DNA of 64,000 bases. Origin: Marinifilum flexuosum (GTDB taxonomy: Bacteria > Bacteroidota > Bacteroidia > Bacteroidales > Marinifilaceae). The first letter of the stretch is position 1. Every line of letters starts with the position of its first letter. The notes under the pieces are model-generated. The model was not told where the DNA came from. It ran no database searches and worked only from the letters and a program-made list of their open reading frames with translations. A program made the position numbers and the translations under genes. The stretch lies in NCBI RefSeq assembly GCF_003610555.1, contig NZ_RAPQ01000009.1:1-64000 (forward strand), in the 5' to 3' direction. This document shows, piece by piece, positions 1 through 9,485 of this stretch.

Positions 1-69
1 GCTTTTTTTTCATGACTTAATATTTTAATGAATAAATACTTAAGCAAGTTACAACCTTATTTGTAAGCT

Positions 70-88
70 ACCGCTGTAGGCGGTTTTT
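70..88 (+). terminator. Short hairpin followed by T run
   Basis: ACCGC (70-74) pairs with GCGGT (80-84) across a 5-base loop and runs into TTTT. The stem is only 5 bp, so this is a weak intrinsic terminator candidate. If real, it would end a plus-strand transcript entering from the left edge of the window. Confidence 0.4.
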
Positions 89-101
89 GTTCAACTTCTA
101 T

Positions 102-125
102 ATAAAGTGCATTAATGCACTTTAT
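102..125. promoter_or_regulatory. 24-bp perfect palindrome
   Basis: The half-site ATAAAGTGCATT (102-113) is followed directly by its exact reverse complement (114-125). A related GGTGCACT half lies about 25 bases downstream. No gene starts immediately next to it. It could be an operator or a cruciform-forming repeat; the sequence alone does not say which. Confidence 0.45.
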
Positions 126-264
126 CCCTCCCAATTGGATGTATAAGGTGCACTAATTTGTTTTTCGCCAATGAAAGTACAAAACAATAATCCCTCAACA
201 AAGTATTCCTATGATTAATTTACAGGCATTATATTAGGATCGTTTTTCTTCGTAACGTACAGCT

Positions 265-700
265 ATGCTCCCATTAAAAGCTGAACTTTTAATGTTATTT
301 CCTGAGCTTTCAACATTAAATCCTGTTCTTTTAACATTAATACTTGTGTTTTCAATGTTAAAAGCTGTGCCGGCAACATTACTAGCTGTGGTTTCAATAT
401 TGTAAGCTGAGTGGGCAACATTGCCAGCTGAAGTTTCAACATTAAAAGTTCTTCTTTCAACGCAAAAGGCTGTCTTTTCAATCAAAAAACATGTCCTGCA
501 GGCATGGAAAGACAACAAAAAACATTGGAAGATAAGCTTTCAACATTGAAACCTCTGCTTTTAATATTGAAAGCTGAGGTTTTTAAGTTGCACACTCTCT
601 TCCGTACGTTAAAACATCAACTTTCAACTTTGTTATGTCAGCTTTCAACGTTAAATCTTCATGTTTTTACGTTAAATCTTCAACTTTCAACGCGAATCAT
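265..700. repeat. Degenerate 21-bp tandem array, about 20 units (array 1)
   Basis: Successive 21-base units share the core TTTCAAcATTgAAA followed by a CTG-containing tail. The core is itself an imperfect dyad: TTTCAA, two bases, TTGAAA. Units diverge strongly but stay in 21-base register, apart from one 20-base step near 493-513. Because 21 is divisible by 3, open frames appear on both strands: minus 234-518 and plus 504-704. Their heptad-like peptides are best read as by-products of the repeat, since the frame and apparent coding strand change within one continuous array. 21 bp equals two turns of B-DNA, so each dyad would lie on the same helix face. Confidence 0.85.
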
Positions 701-704
701 TTGA

Positions 705-952
705 CATTTACCCTGCATTTTTCTCTTATCTTAATTAGAATTTCACAATAAACTTATTAATCCACCACTTCACAAAACCCTCACCACTCCTACATCACAG
801 TTATAATTGCAACCCCAGAGACATATAAACATTCACACAATCACTATTTAAATTTATTATAAATACCAATTAAATAATATGATTAGCATTTCACCAAGCG
901 CATTTTTGTTAAATTTAATTGTTCCAAAAATTAATTTTTAAATTCAAATAAG
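705..952. other. AT-rich spacer without recognisable gene
   Basis: Between array 1 and the next gene I see only AT-rich sequence. It presumably carries the promoter of the 118-residue gene at 953. I cannot fix a -33/-7 pair with confidence. Confidence 0.5.
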
Positions 953-1309
953 ATGGCACAAATCAAAATCAAAGGCAATGCTAATTATTTAGCTGGTTTG
1001 TTCGCTGACATTAAACGAAAAAATGATGCGGATGGCGAAGCTAGCTTATTAAATTCTGTAATCGACATAGCCGCAATTGAAGGAAAGGTTAACAACATGA
1101 TCGATTATCAGGAAAAAGCAAATGATGCAAATCGATTAAAAGAAGAGTTAAACGAGCAAAAAGCGAAAATGGCTAAAGAAATCATTAATGATATCAAGCA
1201 AATTCGTGATTTGTTGAAAGCTCATTTCCCAAACGACACAAAAAAACTTGGTGCATGGGGCTTTACTATCGATGAAGTAAGCAAGAAAAAAGTGGAAGAA
1301 ACGGTTTAG
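953..1309 (+). CDS. Small conserved-looking coiled-coil protein, function unknown
   Basis: The 118-residue protein starts at ATG 953 and has no signal peptide or membrane segment. Residues about 40-95 are rich in Lys, Glu, Ala, Asn and Gln with heptad-like spacing, which predicts a helical or coiled-coil body. The N-terminal motif IKIKGNANYLAGLFADIK is basic and the C-terminus carries a KKK patch. I do not recognise the family. The gene stands alone, preceded by an AT-rich spacer and closed by a very strong hairpin at 1330-1365, so it is probably monocistronic. A cytosolic structural or regulatory role is only a guess. Confidence 0.75.
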   Translation: MAQIKIKGNANYLAGLFADIKRKNDADGEASLLNSVIDIAAIEGKVNNMIDYQEKANDANRLKEELNEQKAKMAKEIINDIKQIRDLLKAHFPNDTKKLGAWGFTIDEVSKKKVEETV

Positions 1310-1329
1310 TAATAAGCAATTCCACACAA

Positions 1330-1370
1330 CAAAGGGATGGTAGAAAACAATCTACCATCCCTTTGTTATA
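1330..1370. terminator. Bidirectional terminator, 15-bp perfect stem
   Basis: The arms at 1330-1344 and 1351-1365 pair perfectly over 15 bp around a 6-base loop. The site lies between two convergent genes (plus 953-1309 and minus 1391-2131) and probably ends both transcripts. Confidence 0.85.
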
Positions 1371-1390
1371 TAAAAAAGTATTGAAGCTTT

Positions 1391-2131
1391 TTATTTTATC
1401 CCATTGGCACTAACCGCAGCCCCAATAATTCCGGCTCCATTTTGAAACTGTGCAAGCAATACGGGCACTTCCACATCAATTTCGCTTTCGAACTTATCTA
1501 ATTTCTTGCTGATTCCTCCTCCAATGATAAAGTAATCGGGGGCACAGATTACATTCACATGATGAAGAAACTCATTGAATCTTTTTCCCCAGGCGGAAAA
1601 ACTCAAGTCTTGCTTTTTTCGAACCGAATCGGCAGCATATTTTTCAATTTTCTTGCCATTCTTGTATTTCAATTGGCCCAATTCAAAATTGGGTAACAAT
1701 TGTCCATTATAGAAAACTCCCGACCCGATTCCTGTGCCTATGGTTATCATTACCACCAGGCCTGACTTATCTTTCCCTACTCCATATTTCATTTCTGCCA
1801 AACCAGCCGCATCTGCATCATTCACAACAGTAACATCCAATCCGGTTTTATCACTGAAAAGTTGATCCACCTGAACACCTAACCAAGACTTATCCAAATT
1901 ACCATGTGCCATGGCCTTTCCATGAGATATAATGGTAGGAAATCCACAGCCTACAGGTCCTTGCCAATTGAAATGATCAACAATTTCCTTTATCACATTT
2001 GCAACGGCTTCCGGCGTAGATGGCTGAGGGGTTGGAATGCGAAATCTTTCCTCCAACTGCTTTCCCGTTTCTACATTAACCGGAGCTCCCTTAATTCCCG
2101 ACCCTCCAATATCAATTCCAAGTATTTCCAT
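1391..2131 (-). CDS. ppgK: Polyphosphate glucokinase (ROK family)
   Basis: The protein is 246 residues from ATG 2131. A longer in-frame start at 2173 would add 14 residues that do not fit the family, whose N-terminus begins just before the phosphate-1 loop. The sequence opens with [16 protein letters not shown], the acidic phosphate-1 motif of ROK sugar kinases. VVNDADAAG follows in the middle, then the phosphate-2 motif TIGTGIGSG. Near the C-terminus [10 protein letters not shown] supplies the adenosine-side glycine motif. Length and motif order match polyphosphate--glucose phosphotransferases, which phosphorylate glucose with polyphosphate and sometimes ATP. The gene is alone and faces a strong terminator. 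Polyphosphate rather than ATP preference is inferred from overall similarity. Confidence 0.88.
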   Translation of the reverse strand: MEILGIDIGGSGIKGAPVNVETGKQLEERFRIPTPQPSTPEAVANVIKEIVDHFNWQGPVGCGFPTIISHGKAMAHGNLDKSWLGVQVDQLFSDKTGLDVTVVNDADAAGLAEMKYGVGKDKSGLVVMITIGTGIGSGVFYNGQLLPNFELGQLKYKNGKKIEKYAADSVRKKQDLSFSAWGKRFNEFLHHVNVICAPDYFIIGGGISKKLDKFESEIDVEVPVLLAQFQNGAGIIGAAVSANGIK

Positions 2132-2312
2132 AAATTCTAATTGTGGATTATATTTAATGAGTAAAAAATACAAAATTTCTATCGAATTAAATCACTTAAA
2201 AAAATCACAACACATCAATTTTAATCGCGAAAAGCTTGTAAATAGCGTAACATCATTCACAGTTTAACGGTATAATGAAATTGAATCAATCATTTTAACT
2301 TATCTTCCCCAT

Positions 2313-5036
2313 ATGAGTAAAAAAAGCATTAATTCCATACTTAAAAGATCTACCTTAATTATAATATCCACCATATTATTCAGTTTCATCTCTATTATTA
2401 TAGTTACTGAGTATTACCTATTTCAAAAAAATTACGAAGATGAAAAACAATTGATCGAAGATGAAAAAAAGCTGTTTCTTAAAAGTGCAGTCAAAAATGT
2501 TAAGGCATACTTGGATCATGAGGAAACCTCCTCGGAGAATAAAATGAAACTCAAACTGCAAAACGCAGTGAACAATGCTATTAACCAAGCTAATAGCATC
2601 TACACCCAGAACAAGGGAAGAAAAACCAATACAGAAATAAAAGCTTTAATCAAAAGTGCTCTGAGCGGAATACGACATTTTGACAACAGGGGCTATATTT
2701 ATATCATTGATTTACAAGGCAACTTAATAATGTATCCTTTTTGCACATCGGCTGAAGGATCTAATATATTGGGCGTCGAATCCCCCTCCGGCGAAAGTAT
2801 CATTTCAGAACAAATCAAAGCTATTAAAAACAAAGAAGAAACTTTTCATACCTATCTTTGGCACAAACCTTGGTTAAAAGACAGCATTCTTTATCCGAAA
2901 ACTTCGTTTGTTAAAAGGTTTAAGCAATTCGATTGGCTTATTGGTTGTGGCGAGTACATCGACGATCACAATATAGCCACTAAGGAACATGCAATTAATT
3001 ATCTAAAAAGCTCCTATTCGCCCAAAGATTGGAATTTATTTATTAATCATTACGATGGTACTTCTATTATTATTAATTCAGATAAATATAAGGCTGGCGT
3101 AAATATTAAGGATATTTCCAGCGATAATGGTTTAAAAATATTTAAGGAGGAATTGAAAATTGCTCAATCGGGTAATGCTGATTACTTATATTACAATTGG
3201 CCCATTAACGAAACCGAATTTACAGCAAAATTGGCATGTATTGATGGGTTTGAAAAATGGCAATGGATGATTGGAGCATCTTCGAGCTTAAAACAATTTA
3301 ACGATATAGAGCTCCAACGAATGCAATCATTCTATCAAATGTCCTGGCTGAGAATCATATTACTCATTATCCTCTCAATTCCTTTAATGTTTATAATATT
3401 AGGTCAATTCAGAAGAACCACAGGCAAATTTAAATCTGAGTTAAGCATGCTCTTCAATCAAATAGAATCTGCAGTATTTAAAGACAAGAAAATTACAAAC
3501 ACTGAATTCCAAACAAAAGAATTTCATCAACTTTCTGACAATATCAACAAACTATTAAATCAGCATTTTAAAAACATAAATGCTCTCAAGGAAAGTGAAG
3601 AAAAATTTCGAATCTTAGTTGAGTATGCTCCATTAACAATTTTAGGACTTGACAATAATGGAACCATTCAAATTTGGAACAAGCAATGTGAATCCTTTTT
3701 CGATTTAAGCAAAAAGGAGGTAATGAATCAAAAAGTGCCAATTGATAAAGTATTTACAGGAGACCAAAAAGAAAGAGTTCAAAATAAAATACTTGAAAAT
3801 GATCCTGAATTTAAGCTTTTTCCAATAAATCTTAAAAATGGCAAACTTGCCTACCAATACTGGGCATCTTTTAGAGTATCTGAAGATCTATTGATTTGGG
3901 TGGGAAGTGATGTCACAGAATTAAAAAACACTGAGAAAGAATTAAAAAAGAGTAGAAATTTTTTAGATACATTATTAGAGAGTATACCATCACCTATATT
4001 TTATAAAAATACGGATGGAATATATTTAGGAGGCAATAGGGCATTCTTTAATTTAATTGAGATGGACCCCGAAGAAGTAATTGGTAAAGGAGTTTTTGAT
4101 TTATACACCGAAGATTTAGCTAATGTTTACCATGAAAAAAATTTAGAAGTATTTAAGGGCAATTATCAACAATATGATCTTGAATACCATAAAGAAGGAC
4201 AGAATTTAAGAAATTTTACCTGCTACAACGCTCTATTTAAAAATCAAGATGAGCAAGTTGAAGGTTTAATTGGTGTATTGCTCGACATTACCGATAGAAT
4301 AAAATTTGAAACTGAATTGCAAAACAAACAAGAGGAACTTAAAGCTCTAAATGCCACTAAAGATAAGTTCTTTTCAATCATTGCTCACGACTTAATAAAC
4401 CCTTTTAACGTAATGCTTAATTCTGGTGAAATGTTAGCTGAGAGCGTTAATGAGAACGATATGCAAGGCGTTCAAGAAATGATTGAATTGCTTAATCCGG
4501 CAATAAAAAATGCTTACGACCTTTTATTAAACCTACTCGAGTGGTCAAGAGCACAAACCGGCACCATAAAGTTTCTCCCACAAAAGACAAATATTTGTGA
4601 TGATTTGCAATCCGCAATCAAACTTATGAGTGGCATGGCCAAGGCAAAAAATATTAATTTAATTTTTGAAAAAACGGAAAACCCAGAGGTATGTTTAGAT
4701 GTTAACATGCTACAAACCATTACCCGAAACCTAATCTCCAATGCCATTAAATTTACACCAGAAGGCGGACAAATTAAGGTTTACACAAATTCATACACCG
4801 ATTATTTACAGCTTTGTATCAGCGATAATGGCATAGGAATGGACAATGCCACCAAGGATAATTTATTTAAAATAGATAAGAGTACTTCTAAAAAAGGTAC
4901 AAATGATGAACCCGGTACTGGCTTAGGTTTATTACTGGTTAGTGATTTTGTAAAAAAACATGGTGGTAAAATAACAGTAATTAGTGAATTGGGAAAAGGC
5001 ACTGATGTTAGCGTTTGGTTTCCTACAAAACAATAG
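2313..5036 (+). CDS. Membrane sensor histidine kinase (Cache, two PAS, HisKA, HATPase)
   Basis: The 907-residue inner-membrane sensor starts at ATG 2313. A transmembrane helix at about 13-35 and another at about 345-365 flank a periplasmic Cache-type ligand domain (RGYIYIIDLQGNLIMYP near 130). Two PAS domains follow, about 430-540 and 550-665, each preceded by short coiled-coil linkers. The HisKA H-box is FFSIIAHDLINPF with the likely phosphoacceptor His692. The ATPase domain shows the N box NLISNAIKF, DNGIGMD, and GTGLGLLL. There is no receiver domain and no response regulator next door, so it is an orphan kinase. Cache domains often sense small organic acids or amino acids; the ligand here is unknown. 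Confidence 0.92.
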   Translation: MSKKSINSILKRSTLIIISTILFSFISIIIVTEYYLFQKNYEDEKQLIEDEKKLFLKSAVKNVKAYLDHEETSSENKMKLKLQNAVNNAINQANSIYTQNKGRKTNTEIKALIKSALSGIRHFDNRGYIYIIDLQGNLIMYPFCTSAEGSNILGVESPSGESIISEQIKAIKNKEETFHTYLWHKPWLKDSILYPKTSFVKRFKQFDWLIGCGEYIDDHNIATKEHAINYLKSSYSPKDWNLFINHYDGTSIIINSDKYKAGVNIKDISSDNGLKIFKEELKIAQSGNADYLYYNWPINETEFTAKLACIDGFEKWQWMIGASSSLKQFNDIELQRMQSFYQMSWLRIILLIILSIPLMFIILGQFRRTTGKFKSELSMLFNQIESAVFKDKKITNTEFQTKEFHQLSDNINKLLNQHFKNINALKESEEKFRILVEYAPLTILGLDNNGTIQIWNKQCESFFDLSKKEVMNQKVPIDKVFTGDQKERVQNKILENDPEFKLFPINLKNGKLAYQYWASFRVSEDLLIWVGSDVTELKNTEKELKKSRNFLDTLLESIPSPIFYKNTDGIYLGGNRAFFNLIEMDPEEVIGKGVFDLYTEDLANVYHEKNLEVFKGNYQQYDLEYHKEGQNLRNFTCYNALFKNQDEQVEGLIGVLLDITDRIKFETELQNKQEELKALNATKDKFFSIIAHDLINPFNVMLNSGEMLAESVNENDMQGVQEMIELLNPAIKNAYDLLLNLLEWSRAQTGTIKFLPQKTNICDDLQSAIKLMSGMAKAKNINLIFEKTENPEVCLDVNMLQTITRNLISNAIKFTPEGGQIKVYTNSYTDYLQLCISDNGIGMDNATKDNLFKIDKSTSKKGTNDEPGTGLGLLLVSDFVKKHGGKITVISELGKGTDVSVWFPTKQ

Positions 5037-5241
5037 ATTCAAAATTGATTATAAGAATACTTTGGTGCAAACTCTTTAAATGTATTGTTTACAGGTAGAA
5101 AAAAAATGAAAAAAGTCCATAAATTGATAATTATAAATCCACACGAAAATGTTTACTTTGATCTGGCAATTATCATCTGATTACATATAGAAAATTTAAC
5201 AGGTGCAATAAATCGTAAACACTTGATTGGGAAAAATAATT
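5037..5241. other. Spacer upstream of MscS gene
   Basis: This 205-base AT-rich stretch holds no open frame of note. It is presumably the promoter region of the mechanosensitive channel gene. I cannot assign specific elements. Confidence 0.4.
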
Positions 5242-6096
5242 ATGAATAAAGTAATTGAGTTTTTAGAATACGAAATTTTTAAAATTGGAAGCTTTTCCTT
5301 CACATTTGGAAAAATAACCAGTACTCTCATTACCATATTAATCACCATTTTTTTACTCTGGCTAATTAAAAAAGCAATATTCCGTAAAAAATCATTTCTA
5401 AGTATTGATAAAGGAAACCTATACTCCTTGTTTCAAATTATCAAATACCTGGTATGGATCATTTCCTCATTGATCATTCTGGAGACATTGGGATTTAAAC
5501 TAAATGTACTTTTGGCTGGATCGGCTGCCTTACTTGTTGGGGTTGGATTAGGCTTACAGAATACGTTCAATAATTTTGTTTCAGGGATCATATTGCTATT
5601 CGAAAGGTCGATAAAAGTTGGAGATATTTTAGAAATAGATGGAGATGTGGTTAAAATGGAAAGAATTGGCTTAAGAACTTCATCGGCAAAAAATCGCGAC
5701 GACATCATCATTATCATACCCAATTCACTAATCACAAGCAACAAGGTGATCAATTGGAGTCATCAATCAGACAAAACAAGATTTAAAATTTGTGTTGGTG
5801 TTGCTTATGGAAGCGATGTAGAATTGGTAACCAAAGTACTAAAAGAAAGCGCTCTGGAAAGCAGGGATATTACTGATAAAGACTCTATTCTTGTAAGATT
5901 TGTGAATTTTGGAAGCTCTTCTCTCGATTTCGAATTGTTGTTTTTCAGTAGGAATATTTTCAGGATTGAAAATCTTAAATCAGACATCAGAATGTTGATA
6001 AATAAAAAATTTATCGAGAATAACATTTCCATTCCATTTCCTCAAATGGATGTTCATTTTAAATCTGATGCAACTGGACATTTTAGCAAAAAGTAA
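5242..6096 (+). CDS. MscS-family small-conductance mechanosensitive channel
   Basis: I place the start at ATG 5242, giving 284 residues; an upstream TTG at 5227 is possible but adds nothing. Three transmembrane helices lie at about 15-40, 60-80 and 85-120. The third carries the pore motif GVGLGLQNTFNNFVSGIILL, typical of MscS TM3. The soluble beta domain follows, with SIKVGDILEIDGDVV and the conserved IPNSLI. A C-terminal alpha/beta domain ends near PQMDVHF. Such channels release solutes on hypo-osmotic shock. The protein is close to the compact E. coli MscS length (286) with no extra domains. It is monocistronic in appearance. Confidence 0.92.
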   Translation: MNKVIEFLEYEIFKIGSFSFTFGKITSTLITILITIFLLWLIKKAIFRKKSFLSIDKGNLYSLFQIIKYLVWIISSLIILETLGFKLNVLLAGSAALLVGVGLGLQNTFNNFVSGIILLFERSIKVGDILEIDGDVVKMERIGLRTSSAKNRDDIIIIIPNSLITSNKVINWSHQSDKTRFKICVGVAYGSDVELVTKVLKESALESRDITDKDSILVRFVNFGSSSLDFELLFFSRNIFRIENLKSDIRMLINKKFIENNISIPFPQMDVHFKSDATGHFSKK

Positions 6097-6444
6097 AAAC
6101 TCATCCGAATTAATTATCTGTAATTCTTAAAACAGGTACTGTTTTTAACAAACCGAACTGGCCTTATGTCTTGTTTCATATGACTAATGTCAGTTCTTTA
6201 GTGTTTTCCTTGATTTTACATCGCGAAAATTCCCATCATTATCGAAATTGTGAAAATTTCCTCCTTTTTTACCATCCTCTTCCCTACTTTTATTGTCCTA
6301 ATTGCATTATTGCATAAAAACAACAACCAATCATGAAACAAAGATGAATTTTAGCATACTAAATTTTTCATAGCAGTATATAAAAATTCATCAAAAGTTC
6401 CTCCCGATAACGATCGGGATGACACAACCAAAAATTACAACCAA
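6097..6444. other. Spacer with a CCCGAT palindrome
   Basis: There is no convincing gene. The notable item is TCCCGAT (6402-6408) paired with ATCGGGA (6413-6419) across AACG, 25 bases upstream of the S9 peptidase start. The same palindrome with another loop recurs at 24068-24085, so it is a dispersed repeat rather than a private operator. Confidence 0.6.
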
Positions 6445-8952
6445 ATGAAAAAACATTTACTAACATTCCTATTTCTTTTAATAGGAATTGGTGTTTTTGC
6501 ACAGAAAACACCTGTTACAAAGGCAAATTATGAATTACCTGCAAGGTTCTCTCCTACCAAATTGAGATCTATGGTATTCTCAACCAGAGTGCGTCCACAC
6601 TGGCTTAAAAACGGTGAAAAGTTTTGGTATGCCTACCAAACTTCCGAAGGATTAAACTATTATTTGGTTGATCCGGCAAGAAACATGAAAAGCAAGCTTT
6701 TTGATCCTGTAAAAATGGCTGCTGATATGAGCCGTTTAACTGGCGATCCCTTCGATGCAAAACACATGGACATTAAAAAAATGAAATTCATTAAGAACGA
6801 AAAAATTGTGCAGTTCGAAGTGAAAAGTAAATTGGCCGAAGAAGAGGAAAAAGATGAAGAAAACGGCGACAAGCAGGAAGAAGAAAAAGACGACAAGAAA
6901 AAAGACAAAAAGAAAAAAATGGTTGCTAAAGTTTGGCATTTCGAATACGAACTGGCAAGCCGTAAACTACGTCTTTTAGATGATTTTGAAAAGCCATTGG
7001 AACAAAAGAAATGGGCTTCGGTTGCTCCTAACCAGGAGTATGTAATTTTTGCCAAACATCACAACCTTTATTGGATGGATGCTGAGAACTACAAGAAAGC
7101 TCAGAAAAATGAAAAAGACACTACCATTGTTGAACACCAACTAACAACCGATGGTGTTAAGGATTATGCTTATGGCGATACCGGATATGGTAAAACCAAT
7201 ACCGAAAAAGAGAAAGAAAAAGATGACAGAAAAGCTGCTTACGTAACTTTCTCGCATGATTCAAAAAAGTTTGCAATTACCCGCGAAGACGAAAGAAAAG
7301 TGAAAGACCTTTGGGTATTGAACTCGGTTGCAAAAGGTCGTCCTACTTTGGAAACATACAAGTATCATATGGCAGGAGAAAAAGAAGCTCCTCAATATGA
7401 AATGCAAGTTTTCGACTGGGAAAGCAAAGAATCAGTTGTTATAAAAGCTGATGCATGGAAAGATCAAACGCTTCGTATCTTAAGAGCTCCTCGCAAAAAG
7501 GTAAATGCTGATGATGATTTGAAATACTCCAAATGGCTTTCGAAAAACAGCGTTTTGATTTACTTCCAACGCCAAAGTCGTGATATGAAACGAGTTGATA
7601 TCTGCTCGGCAAATACTACAACAGGTGAAGTAAAAGTAATTATCGAGGAAAGATTAAATACATATATCGAAACACGTAACCTGGTTACCATTAACAATGG
7701 CAAGGAGTTCATTCACTGGTCGGAACGTGATGGTTGGGCTCACTTCTACCTATACGATGCAGAAGGAAAGGTGAAAAACCAAATTACATCAGGTCCTTGG
7801 CATGCAGACGGAGTACAAGGTGTTGATGAAAAGAACAGAGTACTTTATTTCACTGCCAATGGTCATGAAAAAGGCGAAGATCCTTACTATTCTCACTTGT
7901 ACAGAGTAAACTTTGATGGTACTGGTTTGAAATTACTGAATAAAGGAGATTTCGACCATCAGGTAAGCCTGAATGATCAAAACCATTACTTTGTAAACAA
8001 CTCTTCAAGAGTAAACACCACTCCTGAATCGAAATTATACGATACACGTGGCAACAAGATTATGGATTTGGAAACAGCTGACCTTTCATTACTATTCGAA
8101 GCTGGCTACAAGTTTCCGGAAATCTTTACTGTGAAAGCTGGTGACGGTGTAACTGACCTTTACGGTGTAATGTACAAGCCATTTGATTTTGATGAGAACA
8201 AGAAATACCCAATCTTAACTTACGTATATCCTGGTCCACAAACCGAAGCGGTTTATAAGAGTTTCTCAACTCGCATGGATCGTGCTGATCGTATGGCCCA
8301 ATTCGGATTTATTGTTGTTACCATGGGTCACAGAGGTGGTCACCCTGATCGTTCCAAATGGTACCACAATTACGGATATCAAAACATGAGAGATTATCCT
8401 CTTCTTGACAAGAAAGTGGCTTTGGAACGTTTGGCTAACCGCCATGATTTCATTGACATCAACAGAGTTGGTATTTTCGGTCACTCAGGTGGTGGATTCA
8501 TGTCAACAGCTGCAATGTTTGTATATCCTGATTTCTTTAAAGTTGCTGTATCGGCTGCAGGTAACCACGATAACAACATTTACAACCGCTGGTGGAGTGA
8601 AACTCACCATGGAGTAAAAGAAGTTGTTACTGAAAAAGATACTACATTCCAGTACAAGATTGCAACCAACCCAAGCCTGGCTAAGAATCTAAAAGGTAAA
8701 CTATTACTGGTAACAGGTGATATTGATAACAATGTGCATCCTGCAAATACTGTAAGAGTTGCAAACGCATTGATTAAAGCGAATAAACGATTCGATTTCT
8801 TCATTTACCCAGGTCAGCGTCATGGCTTTGGTAACATGAGCGAATACTCTTTCTGGTTAAGAAGTGAATATTTCTGTAAGCACCTATTGGGTGATTACCG
8901 TGAAGGAGCTGATTTCATTGAAATGCAAAATGAAACACCTAAAACCTGGTAA
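6445..8952 (+). CDS. S9 family prolyl-oligopeptidase-type peptidase (DPP IV-like), exported
   Basis: The 835-residue protein has a signal peptide (MKKHLLTFLFLLIGIGVFAQ), so it acts in the periplasm or on the cell surface. An N-terminal beta-propeller-like region spans roughly 30-560. The C-terminal alpha/beta-hydrolase domain carries the nucleophile motif GHSGGG with Ser681, an Asp in GDIDNNVHP near 750, and His793 in GQRHGFG. Together these form the S9 triad. It should cleave short peptides, probably after proline or alanine. An unusual insert at about 132-155 is almost purely Glu, Asp and Lys, a flexible charged loop within the propeller. The gene is followed by a strong terminator and stands alone. 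Confidence 0.92.
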   Translation: MKKHLLTFLFLLIGIGVFAQKTPVTKANYELPARFSPTKLRSMVFSTRVRPHWLKNGEKFWYAYQTSEGLNYYLVDPARNMKSKLFDPVKMAADMSRLTGDPFDAKHMDIKKMKFIKNEKIVQFEVKSKLAEEEEKDEENGDKQEEEKDDKKKDKKKKMVAKVWHFEYELASRKLRLLDDFEKPLEQKKWASVAPNQEYVIFAKHHNLYWMDAENYKKAQKNEKDTTIVEHQLTTDGVKDYAYGDTGYGKTNTEKEKEKDDRKAAYVTFSHDSKKFAITREDERKVKDLWVLNSVAKGRPTLETYKYHMAGEKEAPQYEMQVFDWESKESVVIKADAWKDQTLRILRAPRKKVNADDDLKYSKWLSKNSVLIYFQRQSRDMKRVDICSANTTTGEVKVIIEERLNTYIETRNLVTINNGKEFIHWSERDGWAHFYLYDAEGKVKNQITSGPWHADGVQGVDEKNRVLYFTANGHEKGEDPYYSHLYRVNFDGTGLKLLNKGDFDHQVSLNDQNHYFVNNSSRVNTTPESKLYDTRGNKIMDLETADLSLLFEAGYKFPEIFTVKAGDGVTDLYGVMYKPFDFDENKKYPILTYVYPGPQTEAVYKSFSTRMDRADRMAQFGFIVVTMGHRGGHPDRSKWYHNYGYQNMRDYPLLDKKVALERLANRHDFIDINRVGIFGHSGGGFMSTAAMFVYPDFFKVAVSAAGNHDNNIYNRWWSETHHGVKEVVTEKDTTFQYKIATNPSLAKNLKGKLLLVTGDIDNNVHPANTVRVANALIKANKRFDFFIYPGQRHGFGNMSEYSFWLRSEYFCKHLLGDYREGADFIEMQNETPKTW

Positions 8953-8973
8953 TTCATTTGTCAGATAATATTC

Positions 8974-9006
8974 ATCCCGATTTGCAGTGCAAATCGGGAT
9001 TTTTTG
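8974..9006 (+). terminator. Intrinsic terminator of S9 peptidase gene
   Basis: A perfect 12-bp stem (8974-8985 with 8989-9000) around AGT is followed by six T residues. It sits 21 bases after the stop codon. Confidence 0.92.
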
Positions 9007-9485
9007 TGAGGCTCTCACTCCAAAGTGAGATTCTCACTAATTTAATTCCAATTTGATAACCAAAAACTGACAACCATAGCCATCATCCCCCCAAATTACA
9101 TGAACCTTGTGACTTGCAGCTAACCGAAACCCAATAACCACTAACTACCCAATCGCGAAAATCATAATCAGCATCTGCGTCCACACCTTTGTGTCCTTGG
9201 TGAATACCCTTCGTTTTCCTTTGTGGTTAATTTTACTTAAGATCTCTTCCGTCGCATGTTAAGATTCCATATTCATAAAGGCATGTAGTTGCGACGATTA
9301 TTTATAAAACTTACTAACCCAGGGCAACATTCGCGTAGCTCATTCGCCCTGGGCTATAAAGATCACGCTCCTCTGGAGCTTTATTCAAAAGTGACTAGTA
9401 ATCAGTTAGCATTTTTTCCCTGACATCCGATAACCGAAATCTGACAATGCGATAGCTTTGCTGAAAACATCAAATCATTCCATAT
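9007..9485. other. Long spacer with a dispersed palindromic element
   Basis: No open frame here looks coding. The stretch includes a CCCAGGG palindromic element (listed separately) and otherwise unstructured sequence. The promoter of the L,D-transpeptidase should lie near the right end. Confidence 0.5.
9314..9360 (-). repeat. CCCAGGG palindromic repeat, copy 1
   Basis: CCCAGGGC (9318-9325) pairs with GCCCTGGG (9346-9353). Read on the minus strand, the element resembles the one at 23843-23887, including the flanks ATAGCCCAGGG and CCCTGGGTT and an interior with an (A)GCGA core. Two diverged copies in opposite orientation indicate a dispersed REP-like family. A link to REP-associated transposases is inference. 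Confidence 0.65.

Noticed and set aside
265-700. CRISPR array
   Set aside because: Units are contiguous with no unique spacers and no cas genes are present; the same holds for arrays 2 and 3.
234-704. Open frames on both strands across array 1 (94, 72 and 66 codons)
   Set aside because: The frames follow the 21-base period and switch strand and phase within one continuous array, which is what a repeat without stops would give by chance.
6660-7055. Minus-strand frames opposite the S9 peptidase
   Set aside because: They mirror the Glu/Lys-rich codons as Phe/Ser-rich low complexity and have no independent evidence.
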